Assembly: GCA_045537915.1 (NCBI GenBank)
Contig: JAZSQK010000010.1
Span: 9,109-73,108, forward strand
DNA: 64,000 nucleotides
Source of the DNA: SFWF01 sp045537915
GTDB taxonomy: Bacteria > Bacillota > Clostridia > Oscillospirales > Acutalibacteraceae
Reading direction: 5' to 3'
Shown here: piece by piece, positions 25,131 through 34,309 of the stretch
How the letters are laid out: the number at the start of each line of letters is the position of its first letter
Numbering within the stretch: the first letter of the stretch is position 1
Notes under the pieces: model-generated
Database searches by the model: none
Seen by the model: only the letters and a program-made list of their open reading frames with translations
Told to the model about the DNA's origin: nothing
Program-made: the position numbers and the translations under genes

Positions 25131-25154
25131 GGTTTGTCGTCCGACGAACCGGTT
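25131..25154 (-). other. Hairpin in the rpmG leader
   Basis: An inverted repeat with arms CGGTTTGT / ACGAACCG (one G-U pair on the minus RNA) lies in the roughly 195-nt leader between the rpmG promoter and gene. No T-run follows. Function unknown; I see nothing else distinctive in the leader. Confidence 0.4.
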
Positions 25155-25292
25155 GGCCTCCCTCAGACGAAGCTTCACATACACAACCTTACACCACATA
25201 TTGCAGTATCAGGGAAAACACATACTGTATGTTGTTAGCCTCGCTTTGAACCGAATTCTTTGCAAAAAAAAAGAACCCACAGAGGTAGAATG

Positions 25293-25321
25293 ATTATATC
25301 ACAAACTACCACTGGGGTCAA
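25293..25321 (-). promoter_or_regulatory. Promoter of rpmG-secE-nusG
   Basis: TTGACC (25316-25321), 17-bp spacer and TATAAT (25293-25298) on the minus strand, just beyond the end of rlmH. Nearly perfect sigma-A match. Confidence 0.8.
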
Positions 25322-25346
25322 GTATTTTTTTGTAAATTATTTTACA

Positions 25347-25829
25347 CTATTTATGATATCTTGCGCCCTCGTTTATTTTAAACCCTCTGTATATCTGCTC
25401 TAAAAGCATAATTCTGAACAGCTGGTGCGGAAAGGTCATCTGCGAGAAGGAAATTTTAAGATTTGCCCTTTGTTTAACCGATTCGTGCAGACCGTAAGAG
25501 CTTCCTATAATAAATGTAAAGCTCCCGACTCCGTCATTTGTCTTTTGCTCTATAAGCCTTCCGAATTCGTTGCTGTCGGTCTGTATGCCCTCGATGCACA
25601 TAGCAACGGTGTAAGAGCCCTGTTCGATTCTTTTAATTATTCTCTCGGCTTCGCTCTTGAGGGCGGCCTCAATTTGTGAGGCTGACGGCGCCTCCGACAA
25701 GCGTTCTGGCTCAAGCTCGACTATTTCAAGCTTAGCGTATCCCGATATTCTCTTCTCATATTCTGCCGACGCTTCTCTGAGATATTTTTCCTTCAGTTTG
25801 CCGAGAGAGATTATCTTTATTTTTATCAC
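25347..25829 (-). CDS. rlmH: 23S rRNA (pseudouridine1915-N3)-methyltransferase RlmH
   Basis: 160 residues, the standard size. SPOUT-class features: the IGSSYGLHESVK SAM-binding knot region and the C-terminal FSQMTFPHQLFRIMLLEQIYRGFKI signature. It methylates helix 69 of 23S rRNA. The start overlaps the stop of the upstream MBL gene by 4 bp (ATGA). Confidence 0.96.
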   Translation of the reverse strand: MIKIKIISLGKLKEKYLREASAEYEKRISGYAKLEIVELEPERLSEAPSASQIEAALKSEAERIIKRIEQGSYTVAMCIEGIQTDSNEFGRLIEQKTNDGVGSFTFIIGSSYGLHESVKQRANLKISFSQMTFPHQLFRIMLLEQIYRGFKINEGARYHK

Positions 25830-26623
25830 AGATTTATCATCCTTCCGTTGTGCGGCGGCGCTACATATAATATATAGTCATTATCCTTTGCCCCTGCATC
25901 GACAAGAGCCGCTCTGACCGCCGACTCTGCCTTCTCGGGCGTGTTGTTTTTCTCTGACAGATGGGCAAGTACAAATCTTCTCGTTCCGTTTTTAAAGAGC
26001 CTTGCCGCAAGCTCTGCGCTTACCGCATTCGAGAGGTGTCCCTCCTCTGAGCTTATTCTAAGCTTAAGCTCGGGCGGATAGGGTCCGAGTCTCAGCATTA
26101 CGGGATCGTGATTTGCCTCGAGCATTACAAGATTGCAGCCGCAAAGGCTTTCAAAGACCTGCGGTGTGACCTTTCCGAGATCGGTGCAGACCGCAACCTT
26201 AATATCCTCGGATATGCCGACCGTATATCCGCTTGAGCCCTTAGCGTCGTGGCTTGTAGCAAACCTTCTTATATTGAACCCACATAGCTCATATTCATTT
26301 ATTTCGTCTATGTAAACCCTCTCTGTGCTGTCCTCAATCGCCTTTTGGAATTCGAGCGCATATACCGTGTCCCTTGAGGCAATAACAGGAACCTTTATTT
26401 TCTTTAAAAGGGACCTGAGCCCCTTTATATGATCTGTATGCTCGTGGGTAATGAGCACTCCTTTTATATTTTCTAAAGGTATTCCCTCTGCAGACAGAGC
26501 CTCTTTTATTCTTTTAAAGGAAACGCCGACATCAACAAGTAACCCGCCCGAAGCGTTTCCTATATATGTACAGTTCCCGCTGCTTGATGAGAACATAGGC
26601 AAAAACTTTGCCAAGGCCGACAC
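25826..26623 (-). CDS. WalJ/YycJ-type metallo-beta-lactamase-fold hydrolase
   Basis: 265 residues. The MBL metal motif is THEHTDHIKG, with further metal His/Asp in ATSHDAKGSS and EANHD. The N terminus FSSSSGNCTYI is typical of WalJ/YycJ. It is a putative metal-dependent 5' exonuclease-like or phosphodiesterase-like enzyme of the cytoplasm. It is paired with rlmH, an arrangement common in Bacillota, although no walRK two-component genes are adjacent here. Confidence 0.88.
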   Translation of the reverse strand: MSALAKFLPMFSSSSGNCTYIGNASGGLLVDVGVSFKRIKEALSAEGIPLENIKGVLITHEHTDHIKGLRSLLKKIKVPVIASRDTVYALEFQKAIEDSTERVYIDEINEYELCGFNIRRFATSHDAKGSSGYTVGISEDIKVAVCTDLGKVTPQVFESLCGCNLVMLEANHDPVMLRLGPYPPELKLRISSEEGHLSNAVSAELAARLFKNGTRRFVLAHLSEKNNTPEKAESAVRAALVDAGAKDNDYILYVAPPHNGRMINL

Positions 26624-26671
26624 CCCCTTTAAATATGATTACAGGGAAGGGACAAGCCCTTCCCCTGCTTT

Positions 26672-27958
26672 TTAGTTTGCTTTCAGAGTTACCGTACCGT
26701 CGGGAACAGAAATTCTTTTTATATCAGCGCCTAGCGCCGAGAACTTTTCGACCACCATTTCATAGCCTCGGTCGATATAATCGATAGAGTCAATTTCGGT
26801 CCGGCCTTCTGCGATAAGACCTGCGATTATCATTGCAGCGCCGGCACGAAGGTCGTTAGCCGAAACCTTTGCCGCTTTCAGTCCTTTGACCCCCTTGATA
26901 ACGGCGGTCTTTCCGTCAACCTTGAAATCAGCGCCCATAAAGGTAAGCTGCTCGGCATAGCGGAAACGGCTGTCCCAAACCCCTTCGGTTACAACGCTTG
27001 TCCCCTCGGCTATTGCGAGTAGGGTGGCGAACTGGGGCTGCATATCGGTCGGAAAGCCGGGATGAGGCATTGTTTTAACATTACAGCTTGACGGTCTGCC
27101 GCTCATCTTTACCCTGACAAACTCGTCGCCCTCTTCAACCGTAGCGCCTGCCTCACGAAGCTTTGCGGTAATGGACTCAAGGTGCTTGGGAGTAACCGAG
27201 CAGATTGTAACATCCCCTCGGGTTGCGGCTGCGGCTACCATATATGTTCCTGCTTCTATCTGGTCGGGAATAATGCTGTATGTGGTTCCGCTTAAGTGCT
27301 CGACTCCACGGATTTTAATAACCGAGGTTCCGGCGCCCATTATATCTGCGCCCATACTGTTCAGGAAGTTTGCGAGGTCAACTATATGCGGTTCTCTGGC
27401 GGCATTTTCAATAACCGTCATTCCTCTTGCCCTTGCCGCAGCAAGCATAATATTTACCGTTGCGCCTACCGAGACCATGTCGAGATAGACACTGCTTCCG
27501 CCAAGTCGTTCGGCTCTGGCCTCAACCATACCGCTGTCGATTCTTACCCTTGCGCCAAGAGCCTCAAAGCCTTTTATATGCTGGTCTATGGGACGAAGTC
27601 CGATATCACAGCCTCCGGGAGGGGCAACCTTTGCCCTTCTGCAGCGTCCGAGCAGAGCGCCAAGGAAATAAGAAGAGGCTCTCATTCCCTGTGTCATTTC
27701 TTTATTTACAATATAAGAATGAACCCCCGTTGGATCTATCTCAAAGGAGGTTCTTGTAAGTCGACGAACAGAAGCGCCCAAGACCTTAAGGGCACTGAGT
27801 ATTGCATTGACATCCGAAATGTCAGGAACATTTTCAATTATACAGGGACTGTCAGCCAATAAAACTGCCGGTAATATGGCAACGGCTGCATTTTTTGCGC
27901 CGCTGATATCAACCCGTCCGCAAAGACGGTTGCCGCCGTTTACAACAAATTTTTCCAA
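26672..27958 (-). CDS. murA: UDP-N-acetylglucosamine 1-carboxyvinyltransferase
   Basis: 428 residues. The catalytic Cys is in PPGGCDIGLRPIDQH and the N-terminal loop Lys/Asn in GRVDISGAKNAAV. It performs the first committed step of peptidoglycan synthesis, PEP plus UDP-GlcNAc. Because the loop keeps Cys rather than Asp, fosfomycin sensitivity would be expected from family knowledge. Monocistronic-looking, with its own consensus promoter. Confidence 0.96.
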   Translation of the reverse strand: MEKFVVNGGNRLCGRVDISGAKNAAVAILPAVLLADSPCIIENVPDISDVNAILSALKVLGASVRRLTRTSFEIDPTGVHSYIVNKEMTQGMRASSYFLGALLGRCRRAKVAPPGGCDIGLRPIDQHIKGFEALGARVRIDSGMVEARAERLGGSSVYLDMVSVGATVNIMLAAARARGMTVIENAAREPHIVDLANFLNSMGADIMGAGTSVIKIRGVEHLSGTTYSIIPDQIEAGTYMVAAAATRGDVTICSVTPKHLESITAKLREAGATVEEGDEFVRVKMSGRPSSCNVKTMPHPGFPTDMQPQFATLLAIAEGTSVVTEGVWDSRFRYAEQLTFMGADFKVDGKTAVIKGVKGLKAAKVSANDLRAGAAMIIAGLIAEGRTEIDSIDYIDRGYEMVVEKFSALGADIKRISVPDGTVTLKAN

Positions 27959-28031
27959 TTCGGCACTAACCCTTCTGATTTAATAATACCAATCAATAAT
28001 TAGTATACCCACATTACATATCACACCACAT

Positions 28032-28060
28032 ATTATATACTCAAAGGATAACATTGTCAA
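28032..28060 (-). promoter_or_regulatory. Promoter of murA
   Basis: TTGACA (28055-28060), 17-bp spacer and TATAAT (28032-28037) on the minus strand: a full consensus match, 74 bp before the murA start. Confidence 0.8.
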
Positions 28061-28124
28061 ACCAAATTTTCTGTAGCTTTTTGCTGTATTGTGACAAAAC
28101 CTTTATTTTATTGCTTTCAGTATA

Positions 28125-28153
28125 TTGACTTTTACATTTTACAAGTATATAAT
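28125..28153 (+). promoter_or_regulatory. Promoter of the SASA esterase gene
   Basis: TTGACT (28125-28130), 17-bp spacer and TATAAT (28148-28153), about 35 bp before the GTG start. It is divergent from the murA promoter within a 229-bp gap. Confidence 0.75.
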
Positions 28154-28187
28154 TTAAAAAATATTGTAAAGAATTGGGTGATTCTTT

Positions 28188-29180
28188 GTGCTAAAATTAA
28201 ATCAGCTTTTTACAGATCATATGGTAGTTGCCGCAGGAAAACCGATAAGGGTTTTCGGCACCGGAAAGGGTCATATTTGCGTTAAGTTTTGTTCAAACAC
28301 CGCCGAATGTATTTCAAAAGAGGACTCCTGGCTTGTTGAGCTTCCTGCAATGGAATACGGCGGCCCCTATGAGATGGTGATAACCCTTGATGACCAAAAA
28401 ATTGTCCTTAAGGATATCTATGTCGGAGAGGTGCTTCTTTTGGGCGGACAGTCCAATAATCAGATGAAGGTTATGGACAGCACAAAGGAGCGTCATCTAA
28501 TAGAAAATAATTCCTTGCTTCGTTTCTTTATGCTTTTAAGAATTGAAGATGAGGAGCTTGTTCATCCCGAAGACGGTTGGGTAACCGGTGACGGTCTGCT
28601 TGACGGATGGCCGCTGCTCGGCACCTTTATGGCCCTCGAGATTTACAAAAGAAAAGGAATTGCAGTCGGTCTTATAGGCTGTTATCAGGGTGCTTCGAAC
28701 GTAGAATCCTGGTTGCCTGAGGAAATTTGTAATCTTCCCGAATTTCAGTTGCCACTAGACCAAAAAACTCCCGGTCATACACCGGGCCACCCTTATAGCG
28801 CATGGAATGTTAATGGCAGACTTTATAATTTTATGTTTAAAAAGATTATTCCCTACCCGATCTCAAATGTTATCTGGTATCAGGGTGAATCAGACTCTTC
28901 GGTAGCCGAAGCAGAAATTTACGACAAAGAGGTTGCCGCTCTGATAAACCGTTGGAGGACCGACCTTTTGCAGCCTGAGTTGCCCTTTATAGTTGTACAA
29001 ATACATAATCACCGCAACGATGACGGTTGGAAAGGAATTCAGGCGGCCCAGCTGCGTGTTCCTGACCTTGTTTCAAACACAAAGACTGTTGTGTCAGGCG
29101 ACCTTTGTGAAACCGACGATATACATCCTCAGTCAAAACACGCCCTGGCGCTTCGCATTGTCAACACCCTCGAATATTAA
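28188..29180 (+). CDS. SASA-type carbohydrate acetylesterase (SGNH-like)
   Basis: 330 residues with a GTG start at 28188, which has GGGTG upstream; an in-frame ATG at residue 12 is the alternative. The nucleophile block is LLGGQSN (Ser89), followed by WYQGESD and a C-terminal DIHPQSK with the catalytic Asp/His. This is the layout of sialic-acid/xylan 9-O-acetylesterase (SASA, CE6-like) enzymes. No signal peptide is visible, so it probably deacetylates imported sugars or oligosaccharides inside the cell. Monocistronic with a strong terminator. Confidence 0.8.
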   Translation: MLKLNQLFTDHMVVAAGKPIRVFGTGKGHICVKFCSNTAECISKEDSWLVELPAMEYGGPYEMVITLDDQKIVLKDIYVGEVLLLGGQSNNQMKVMDSTKERHLIENNSLLRFFMLLRIEDEELVHPEDGWVTGDGLLDGWPLLGTFMALEIYKRKGIAVGLIGCYQGASNVESWLPEEICNLPEFQLPLDQKTPGHTPGHPYSAWNVNGRLYNFMFKKIIPYPISNVIWYQGESDSSVAEAEIYDKEVAALINRWRTDLLQPELPFIVVQIHNHRNDDGWKGIQAAQLRVPDLVSNTKTVVSGDLCETDDIHPQSKHALALRIVNTLEY

Positions 29181-29187
29181 AAATATT

Positions 29188-29221
29188 ACGGTCCGAACAA
29201 AGATGTTCGGACCGTTTTTTA
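29188..29221. terminator. Bidirectional terminator between SASA esterase and argH
   Basis: 12-bp perfect stem ACGGTCCGAACA / TGTTCGGACCGT with an AAGA loop and T7 on the plus strand. A-rich flanks serve argH on the other strand. Confidence 0.85.
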
Positions 29222-30586
29222 TTTACCAATAAGTTCTCTTGCCTGTTTTATCTGTCGTTCTACCGACTCTACCGCTGTTCCACCCTCGCTTGTTCGTCTG
29301 AAGGTGCAGTTCTCAAGGTTTATCGCATCGTAGATATCTTCATCAAAAAGCTCGGAAAACTTTTTGAATTCATCGAGAGAAAGCCTTTCAAGAACCGTGT
29401 TATGCTCAATACAGAAAGCCACAAGCGTTCCCGAAATTTTATAAGCGCTTCTGAAGGGAAGTCCCTTTTTGGTCAGATAATCGGCAACATCGGTTGCATT
29501 TATAAAGCCGCCTGCCGCCGCATCACGCATTTTTTGTTCGTTGACACTCATAGTCTTTATCATTTGCTCAAAAATGGGCAGACATTGCTTTACGGTATCA
29601 AAGCTGTCGAAAACAGCCTCCTTATCCTCCTGCATATCCTTATTATATGCGAGGGGCAGTCCCTTAAGCATTGTCAGCAAGGTTACGAGATTTCCGTATA
29701 CTCTGCCCGTCTTGCCACGCACCAGCTCGGCAATATCGGGATTCTTCTTCTGGGGCATAATAGACGAGCCTGTAGAATAGGCATCATCAAGCTCTATGAA
29801 TTTAAACTCAAAGCTGCACCAGAGAATAATCTCCTCACTAAAACGGGAGAGGTGTGTCATAAGCAGGGCACAGGCTGAGCCTAGCTCTACCGCAAAATCA
29901 CGGTCGGAAACTCCGTCAAGACTGTTCTCACTTATCCCGTCCATCGAGAGCAGCTCTGCCACTCTTCTTCGGTTGGTGGGGTAGGTTGTTCCCGCCAGCG
30001 CGCAGGAGCCGAGGGGAGAATAATTCATACGGGCGACGGCATCTTCCAGTCGACCGATATCCCTTAAAAGCATCTGGGCATAGGCCATAAGATGATGACC
30101 GAAGGTTATGGGTTGAGCCCTCTGAAGATGGGTATATCCGGGCATTACGGTTGCCTTATACTCTTCTGCCGTATCGCAAAGCGTGTTTATAAGGGATTTT
30201 ACAAGTCCTATTATTTCCTCGGTTTCATCTCTGAGATAAAGCCTTACATCAAGGGCAACCTGGTCATTACGGCTTCTTGCGGTATGAAGCTTTTTGCCGA
30301 CATCGCCTATTCTTTTTGTCAGCTCGGCCTCAATAAACATATGTATATCCTCGGCCGTCATATCAAACTCAAGCCTTCCGCCCTCAAGGTCGCAAAGAAT
30401 TTCGCCGAGTCCGTCTATAATCTTGGTTGCATCCTCACTCGAAATAATGCCCTGTTCACTAAGCATTGTCGCATGAGCAATCGAGCCGCCGATATCCTGT
30501 TTATACATACGGCAGTCTACCCTTATAGATGAATTGAAATCGTTTACATTTTGGTCAAGCTGCTTCGTAAAGCGACCAGCCCACAT
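29219..30586 (-). CDS. argH: Argininosuccinate lyase
   Basis: 455 residues from ATG at 30586 behind GGGAG; the protein begins MWAGRF as usual for ArgH. The superfamily signature GSSIMPQKKNPDIAE and the catalytic region GYTHLQRAQP are present. Last step of arginine synthesis. Orphan here: no argG or other arg genes in the window. Confidence 0.96.
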   Translation of the reverse strand: MWAGRFTKQLDQNVNDFNSSIRVDCRMYKQDIGGSIAHATMLSEQGIISSEDATKIIDGLGEILCDLEGGRLEFDMTAEDIHMFIEAELTKRIGDVGKKLHTARSRNDQVALDVRLYLRDETEEIIGLVKSLINTLCDTAEEYKATVMPGYTHLQRAQPITFGHHLMAYAQMLLRDIGRLEDAVARMNYSPLGSCALAGTTYPTNRRRVAELLSMDGISENSLDGVSDRDFAVELGSACALLMTHLSRFSEEIILWCSFEFKFIELDDAYSTGSSIMPQKKNPDIAELVRGKTGRVYGNLVTLLTMLKGLPLAYNKDMQEDKEAVFDSFDTVKQCLPIFEQMIKTMSVNEQKMRDAAAGGFINATDVADYLTKKGLPFRSAYKISGTLVAFCIEHNTVLERLSLDEFKKFSELFDEDIYDAINLENCTFRRTSEGGTAVESVERQIKQARELIGK

Positions 30587-30761
30587 TTTTTCTCCCAAAA
30601 AAATCACCTTTTAAAAATGTTTTTACTTCTTAAAATCATTATATACTTTTATTTCTCTCTTGTAAATAAATATTTAGTCAAAAATAATACTTCTATTTTC
30701 AATTGTTATTTGGTATAATAAATAATAATGCAATTTTTACGCCTTAAAGGAAGTGAGCAAG

Positions 30762-31517
30762 ATGTTTGTAACGGTTGACGGTTTAAAGATAAATTACACC
30801 GACGAGGGACAAGGTATTCCCGTATTATTACTGCACGGATGGGGCTCTTCCAATACTGTGTATACAGGTATCATAAATACCCTTAAGGACCGTTGCCGTC
30901 TTGTTGCTCCCGATTTTCCCGGTTGTGGCGGGTCGGACACTATGAGCCAGCCTTGGAATCTCGAAAATTATGCCGACTTTGTTTTAAAATTTATGGCGGC
31001 TGTTGGTCTTGAAAATCCTATTATGTTCGGTCATTCCCACGGCGGCAGGGTTACACTCTATATGACCGCAAAGGGCATGGTGGCTCCGCCAAAGATAGTT
31101 TTGCTCGATGCGGCAGGGCTGATACCCCAAAAAAGCGCAAAGCAAAAGTTCAGGGCCAAAAGTTTTAAGGCTATAAAATCGGTGCTGACGCTCCCCATAA
31201 TAAAGAACTACTCAGCCGACCTTCTTGATAAAGCAAGAAAACACTACGGCTCGGCCGACTATAACAATGCTCCCGAGGTGCTGCGAAAAACACTTGTTTC
31301 CCTCGTCAACACCGATATCAGAGAGCTTCTGCCAAACATAAAATGTCCCTCTCTTCTCATCTGGGGCGAAAACGATACTGCGACCCCCCTTTCAGATGCA
31401 AAAATAATCGAAAAGCTTATCCCCGACGCTGGGCTCTGTGTTATAAAGGGCACAGGTCACTATTCCTTCTGCGAGAGGCCTTTTGAGGTTCACGCAATAC
31501 TAAACAGTTTTATCTGA
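30762..31517 (+). CDS. Alpha/beta hydrolase
   Basis: 251 residues from ATG at 30762 (AAAGGA ten bases upstream; the GTG at 30753 is too close to it). Oxyanion motif LLLHGWGSSNTV, nucleophile elbow GHSHGGRV, Asp in IWGENDTATP and His in GTGHYSF, so the triad is intact. It lies 13 bp upstream of a murF-like gene and so probably belongs to the cell-wall operon with murF-ddl. Substrate unknown. A preceding extended -10 (TGGTATAAT at 30711-30719) may be its promoter. Confidence 0.8.
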   Translation: MFVTVDGLKINYTDEGQGIPVLLLHGWGSSNTVYTGIINTLKDRCRLVAPDFPGCGGSDTMSQPWNLENYADFVLKFMAAVGLENPIMFGHSHGGRVTLYMTAKGMVAPPKIVLLDAAGLIPQKSAKQKFRAKSFKAIKSVLTLPIIKNYSADLLDKARKHYGSADYNNAPEVLRKTLVSLVNTDIRELLPNIKCPSLLIWGENDTATPLSDAKIIEKLIPDAGLCVIKGTGHYSFCERPFEVHAILNSFI

Positions 31518-31530
31518 GGAGTAACAGGGT

Positions 31531-33108
31531 ATGATATTAGAAATCTTGTGGTTAGCGCTCGGTCTTTTGGCAGCCTTTTTAAATCTTGTCCGTCAGTTCC
31601 AGATGCTTCAGCAAAACTCCTATTTTGCCTCCCGTTATCACGGTTGGCTTAAATCCTCTTTCTCGCCCCTTACTTCTATTGTAAAAGGGGCTGTCTTCAT
31701 ACTTATAGTATGGGCGGTATTTTTCGGCAACGAGACCTTTTCGGCAAGTATGTTGCTTTTTTCGGTGCTCGGCCTTTATTTTGGCTGGAAGGGCTTTTCA
31801 GAAAATTCCCGTTCGATAAAAATGCTGGTCTATACAGCTCGAGTAAAGAGAATGTTCTGCTTTGCTCTCGGTCTTTTAGCCGCAATCGGCACGGTCGGTC
31901 TTTTAACAGAAAAGGTTATCCAACTGTCCTTTTACACAGTTTTCTATCTTCTTCTCATTTTCCCCGAGGCACTTTGTCTTGTCACACTCTTTGCTTTAAA
32001 GCCTCTGGAAAAAATGATTGCCAACCGATATGTTAAGGATGCAAAGAGGATTCTGCGGTCGGTTCCCTCACTAAAGGTAGTCGGTATTACCGGTTCCTAC
32101 GGAAAAACAGGCACAAAATATATTCTCTCCAAAATACTCAGTGAAAAATACAATGTTCTTCATACCCCTGAAAGCTTTAATACTCCGATGGGTGTTGTAC
32201 GCACCGTTCGGGAGTCAATGAGAGCCGACACAGAGATTTTTGTATGTGAAATGGGAGCAAAGAAAAAGGGCGATATAAAGGAGATTTGCAATATCGTCCA
32301 TCCCGATTACGCTCTTATTACCTCGGTAGGTCCTCAGCATCTTGACACCTTCGGTTCAATCGAAACGGTAGCTGCAACAAAGTTTGAACTTGCCGATTCT
32401 GTAGCAGATAAAGCAAATGTTTTTGCAAACGGCGATAATGAAATAATTAAAGAGAAAGTGCAGAATACCGATATTTTCCTCTACGGCACAAAGTCGACAC
32501 TCTCCTTCCGAGCCGAAAGCATAAAGGGCAGCCGAAACGGAGCAACCTTCGACCTTGTTTTAGGAGAAGAAAGAATTTCGGTTTCTACAAAGCTGCTCGG
32601 CAAACACAATGTTCTCAATATCGTAGGCGCCGCCGCCCTCGCATATAAGCTTGGGGTTGATATAAAGGATATCGCCTTTGCAATATCAAGGCTTACCCCC
32701 ACCCCACATCGACTCGAAATGAAATCCTCGATGGCAGGTTCACTGCTTATTGACGATGCATATAACGCAAACCCCGAGGGCTGTCTGGAAGCAGTAAATG
32801 TTCTCGGCTCCTTTACAGGCATGAAAAAGGCAATTATTACCCCCGGACTTGTTGAACTGGGAGAAAAGGAATATGAATGTAACAAGGCTCTCGGTGCCGC
32901 TGCTGCAAAGGTCTGTGATAAAATCATTCTGGTCGGAAAACAGCGCTCGGTACCCCTTGCAGACGGAGTTCGTGAACAAGGCTTTAATGAGGATAACCTC
33001 TTTGTTGCAGATTCATTTAAAAATGCTATGGAAATCTATTCGCAGTTTGCCGATAGCAATACTGTCGTGCTGCTTGAAAACGATCTTCCCGATAATTATT
33101 TAAGCTGA
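31531..33108 (+). CDS. murF: MurF-like Mur ligase with N-terminal membrane domain
   Basis: 525 residues. The first 170 or so residues form about four to five membrane helices. They are followed by a complete Mur ligase core: ATP loop GITGSYGKTGTKY, the metal/carbamoyl region EMGAKKKGDIKEI, PHRLEMK and DDAYNANPEG near the C-terminal domain. The last two are typical of MurF, the UDP-MurNAc-tripeptide:D-Ala-D-Ala ligase. Normal MurF is cytosolic and about 450 residues long, so the membrane part is unusual. Adjacency to ddl, which makes D-Ala-D-Ala, supports the MurF call. Whether another murF exists elsewhere cannot be seen. Confidence 0.8.
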   Translation: MILEILWLALGLLAAFLNLVRQFQMLQQNSYFASRYHGWLKSSFSPLTSIVKGAVFILIVWAVFFGNETFSASMLLFSVLGLYFGWKGFSENSRSIKMLVYTARVKRMFCFALGLLAAIGTVGLLTEKVIQLSFYTVFYLLLIFPEALCLVTLFALKPLEKMIANRYVKDAKRILRSVPSLKVVGITGSYGKTGTKYILSKILSEKYNVLHTPESFNTPMGVVRTVRESMRADTEIFVCEMGAKKKGDIKEICNIVHPDYALITSVGPQHLDTFGSIETVAATKFELADSVADKANVFANGDNEIIKEKVQNTDIFLYGTKSTLSFRAESIKGSRNGATFDLVLGEERISVSTKLLGKHNVLNIVGAAALAYKLGVDIKDIAFAISRLTPTPHRLEMKSSMAGSLLIDDAYNANPEGCLEAVNVLGSFTGMKKAIITPGLVELGEKEYECNKALGAAAAKVCDKIILVGKQRSVPLADGVREQGFNEDNLFVADSFKNAMEIYSQFADSNTVVLLENDLPDNYLS

Positions 33109-33121
33109 GAAGGAGTATTTT

Positions 33122-34309
33122 ATGAAAACCACCGTTGCGTTTATCTTTGGTTGCCGCTCGGTCGAGCACGAGGTGTCGATCATTTCTGCCGTTCAGGCTA
33201 TGAGGGCTGCCGATAAGGAAAAGTATGACATCATTCCTATTTACGTTTCTAAAAACGGGGAAATGTATACGTCATCTGAAATGTTTGAAATAGAGCCCTT
33301 CAGAGATATGAAGGCTCTTATCGCATCCGCTTCTCCCGTTACCCTTATAAAACAGGGTAATGATGTTGTAATGCATTATCTCGACTCAAAGCTCTTCTCA
33401 AAGAAAAAGGACATTATTATAAATGTAGCATTTCCTGTTGTTCACGGAACCAACTGTGAGGACGGCACACTTCAGGGCTACCTTGAATTTTTAGGACTTC
33501 CCTATGTCGGCTGTGATGTTCTCTCTTCTGCTGTTGGAATGGATAAGGCGGTATTCAAGTCGGTTCTAAAAGATGCGGGGCTTCCCGTTCTCCCCTGTAT
33601 TACCTTTAAGGCCAGAGAATATTCAGAGGATAAAGAGGCGATAATTGAAAAGTGTGAAAAGGAATTCGGCTATCCCGTTATCGTAAAGCCTGTCAATCTT
33701 GGCTCCTCTGTAGGAATTTCAAAAGCCGTCGATAAAAATGCCCTCTTAGATGCTATTGACCTTGCAGTTTCCTTTGCTGATACGGTACTGGTTGAACACG
33801 CCGTATCTGCTATCCGTGAAATTAACTGCTCGGTTTTAGGCGATACTGACTCCTGCGAAGCCAGTGTCTGCGAAGAGCCCTTTATGAACGATGAAATTCT
33901 CTCCTATGAGGATAAGTATACCTCTAATTCAAAGGGCGGTTCAAAGGGTATGGCATCTCTGCAAAGAAAGATACCCGCAGATATAAGTGAGGAAAAGAGC
34001 AACGAGATAAGAGAACTTGCAAAAAAGATATTTAAGGCTATGGGCGGTTCGGGTGTCTGCCGTATCGACTTTATAATTGATACCGAGACCGACGCCGTAT
34101 ATGCAAACGAGGCAAACACCATACCCGGTTCGCTTTCCTTCTATCTATGGGAGGCTACCGGTATGAAATACAGTGAACTTATTGACCGCCTTATCTCACT
34201 TGCCTTCAGGCGAAACCGCAACCGTGAGAATCTGACCTTTACCATAGATACAAACATTCTTTCGGGCGTTTCTTTCGGTGCCAAGGGTTCGAAGGGAAGT
34301 AAACTGTAA
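33122..34309 (+). CDS. ddl: D-alanine--D-alanine ligase
   Basis: 395 residues, somewhat longer than usual. N-terminal GCRSVEHEVSIISA, ATP-grasp core VIVKPVNLGSSVGISK and metal/substrate region CRIDFIID ... NEANTIPGSLSFYLWE. The omega-loop segment LSYEDKY keeps the Tyr-x-x-Lys-Tyr pattern of D-Ala-adding Ddl enzymes rather than the His of VanA/B D-lactate ligases, so a D-Ala-D-Ala product is expected. An odd basic C-terminal tail of about 40 residues follows the fold. It lies 13 bp after murF, and its stop overlaps the next start by one base. Confidence 0.93.
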   Translation: MKTTVAFIFGCRSVEHEVSIISAVQAMRAADKEKYDIIPIYVSKNGEMYTSSEMFEIEPFRDMKALIASASPVTLIKQGNDVVMHYLDSKLFSKKKDIIINVAFPVVHGTNCEDGTLQGYLEFLGLPYVGCDVLSSAVGMDKAVFKSVLKDAGLPVLPCITFKAREYSEDKEAIIEKCEKEFGYPVIVKPVNLGSSVGISKAVDKNALLDAIDLAVSFADTVLVEHAVSAIREINCSVLGDTDSCEASVCEEPFMNDEILSYEDKYTSNSKGGSKGMASLQRKIPADISEEKSNEIRELAKKIFKAMGGSGVCRIDFIIDTETDAVYANEANTIPGSLSFYLWEATGMKYSELIDRLISLAFRRNRNRENLTFTIDTNILSGVSFGAKGSKGSKL

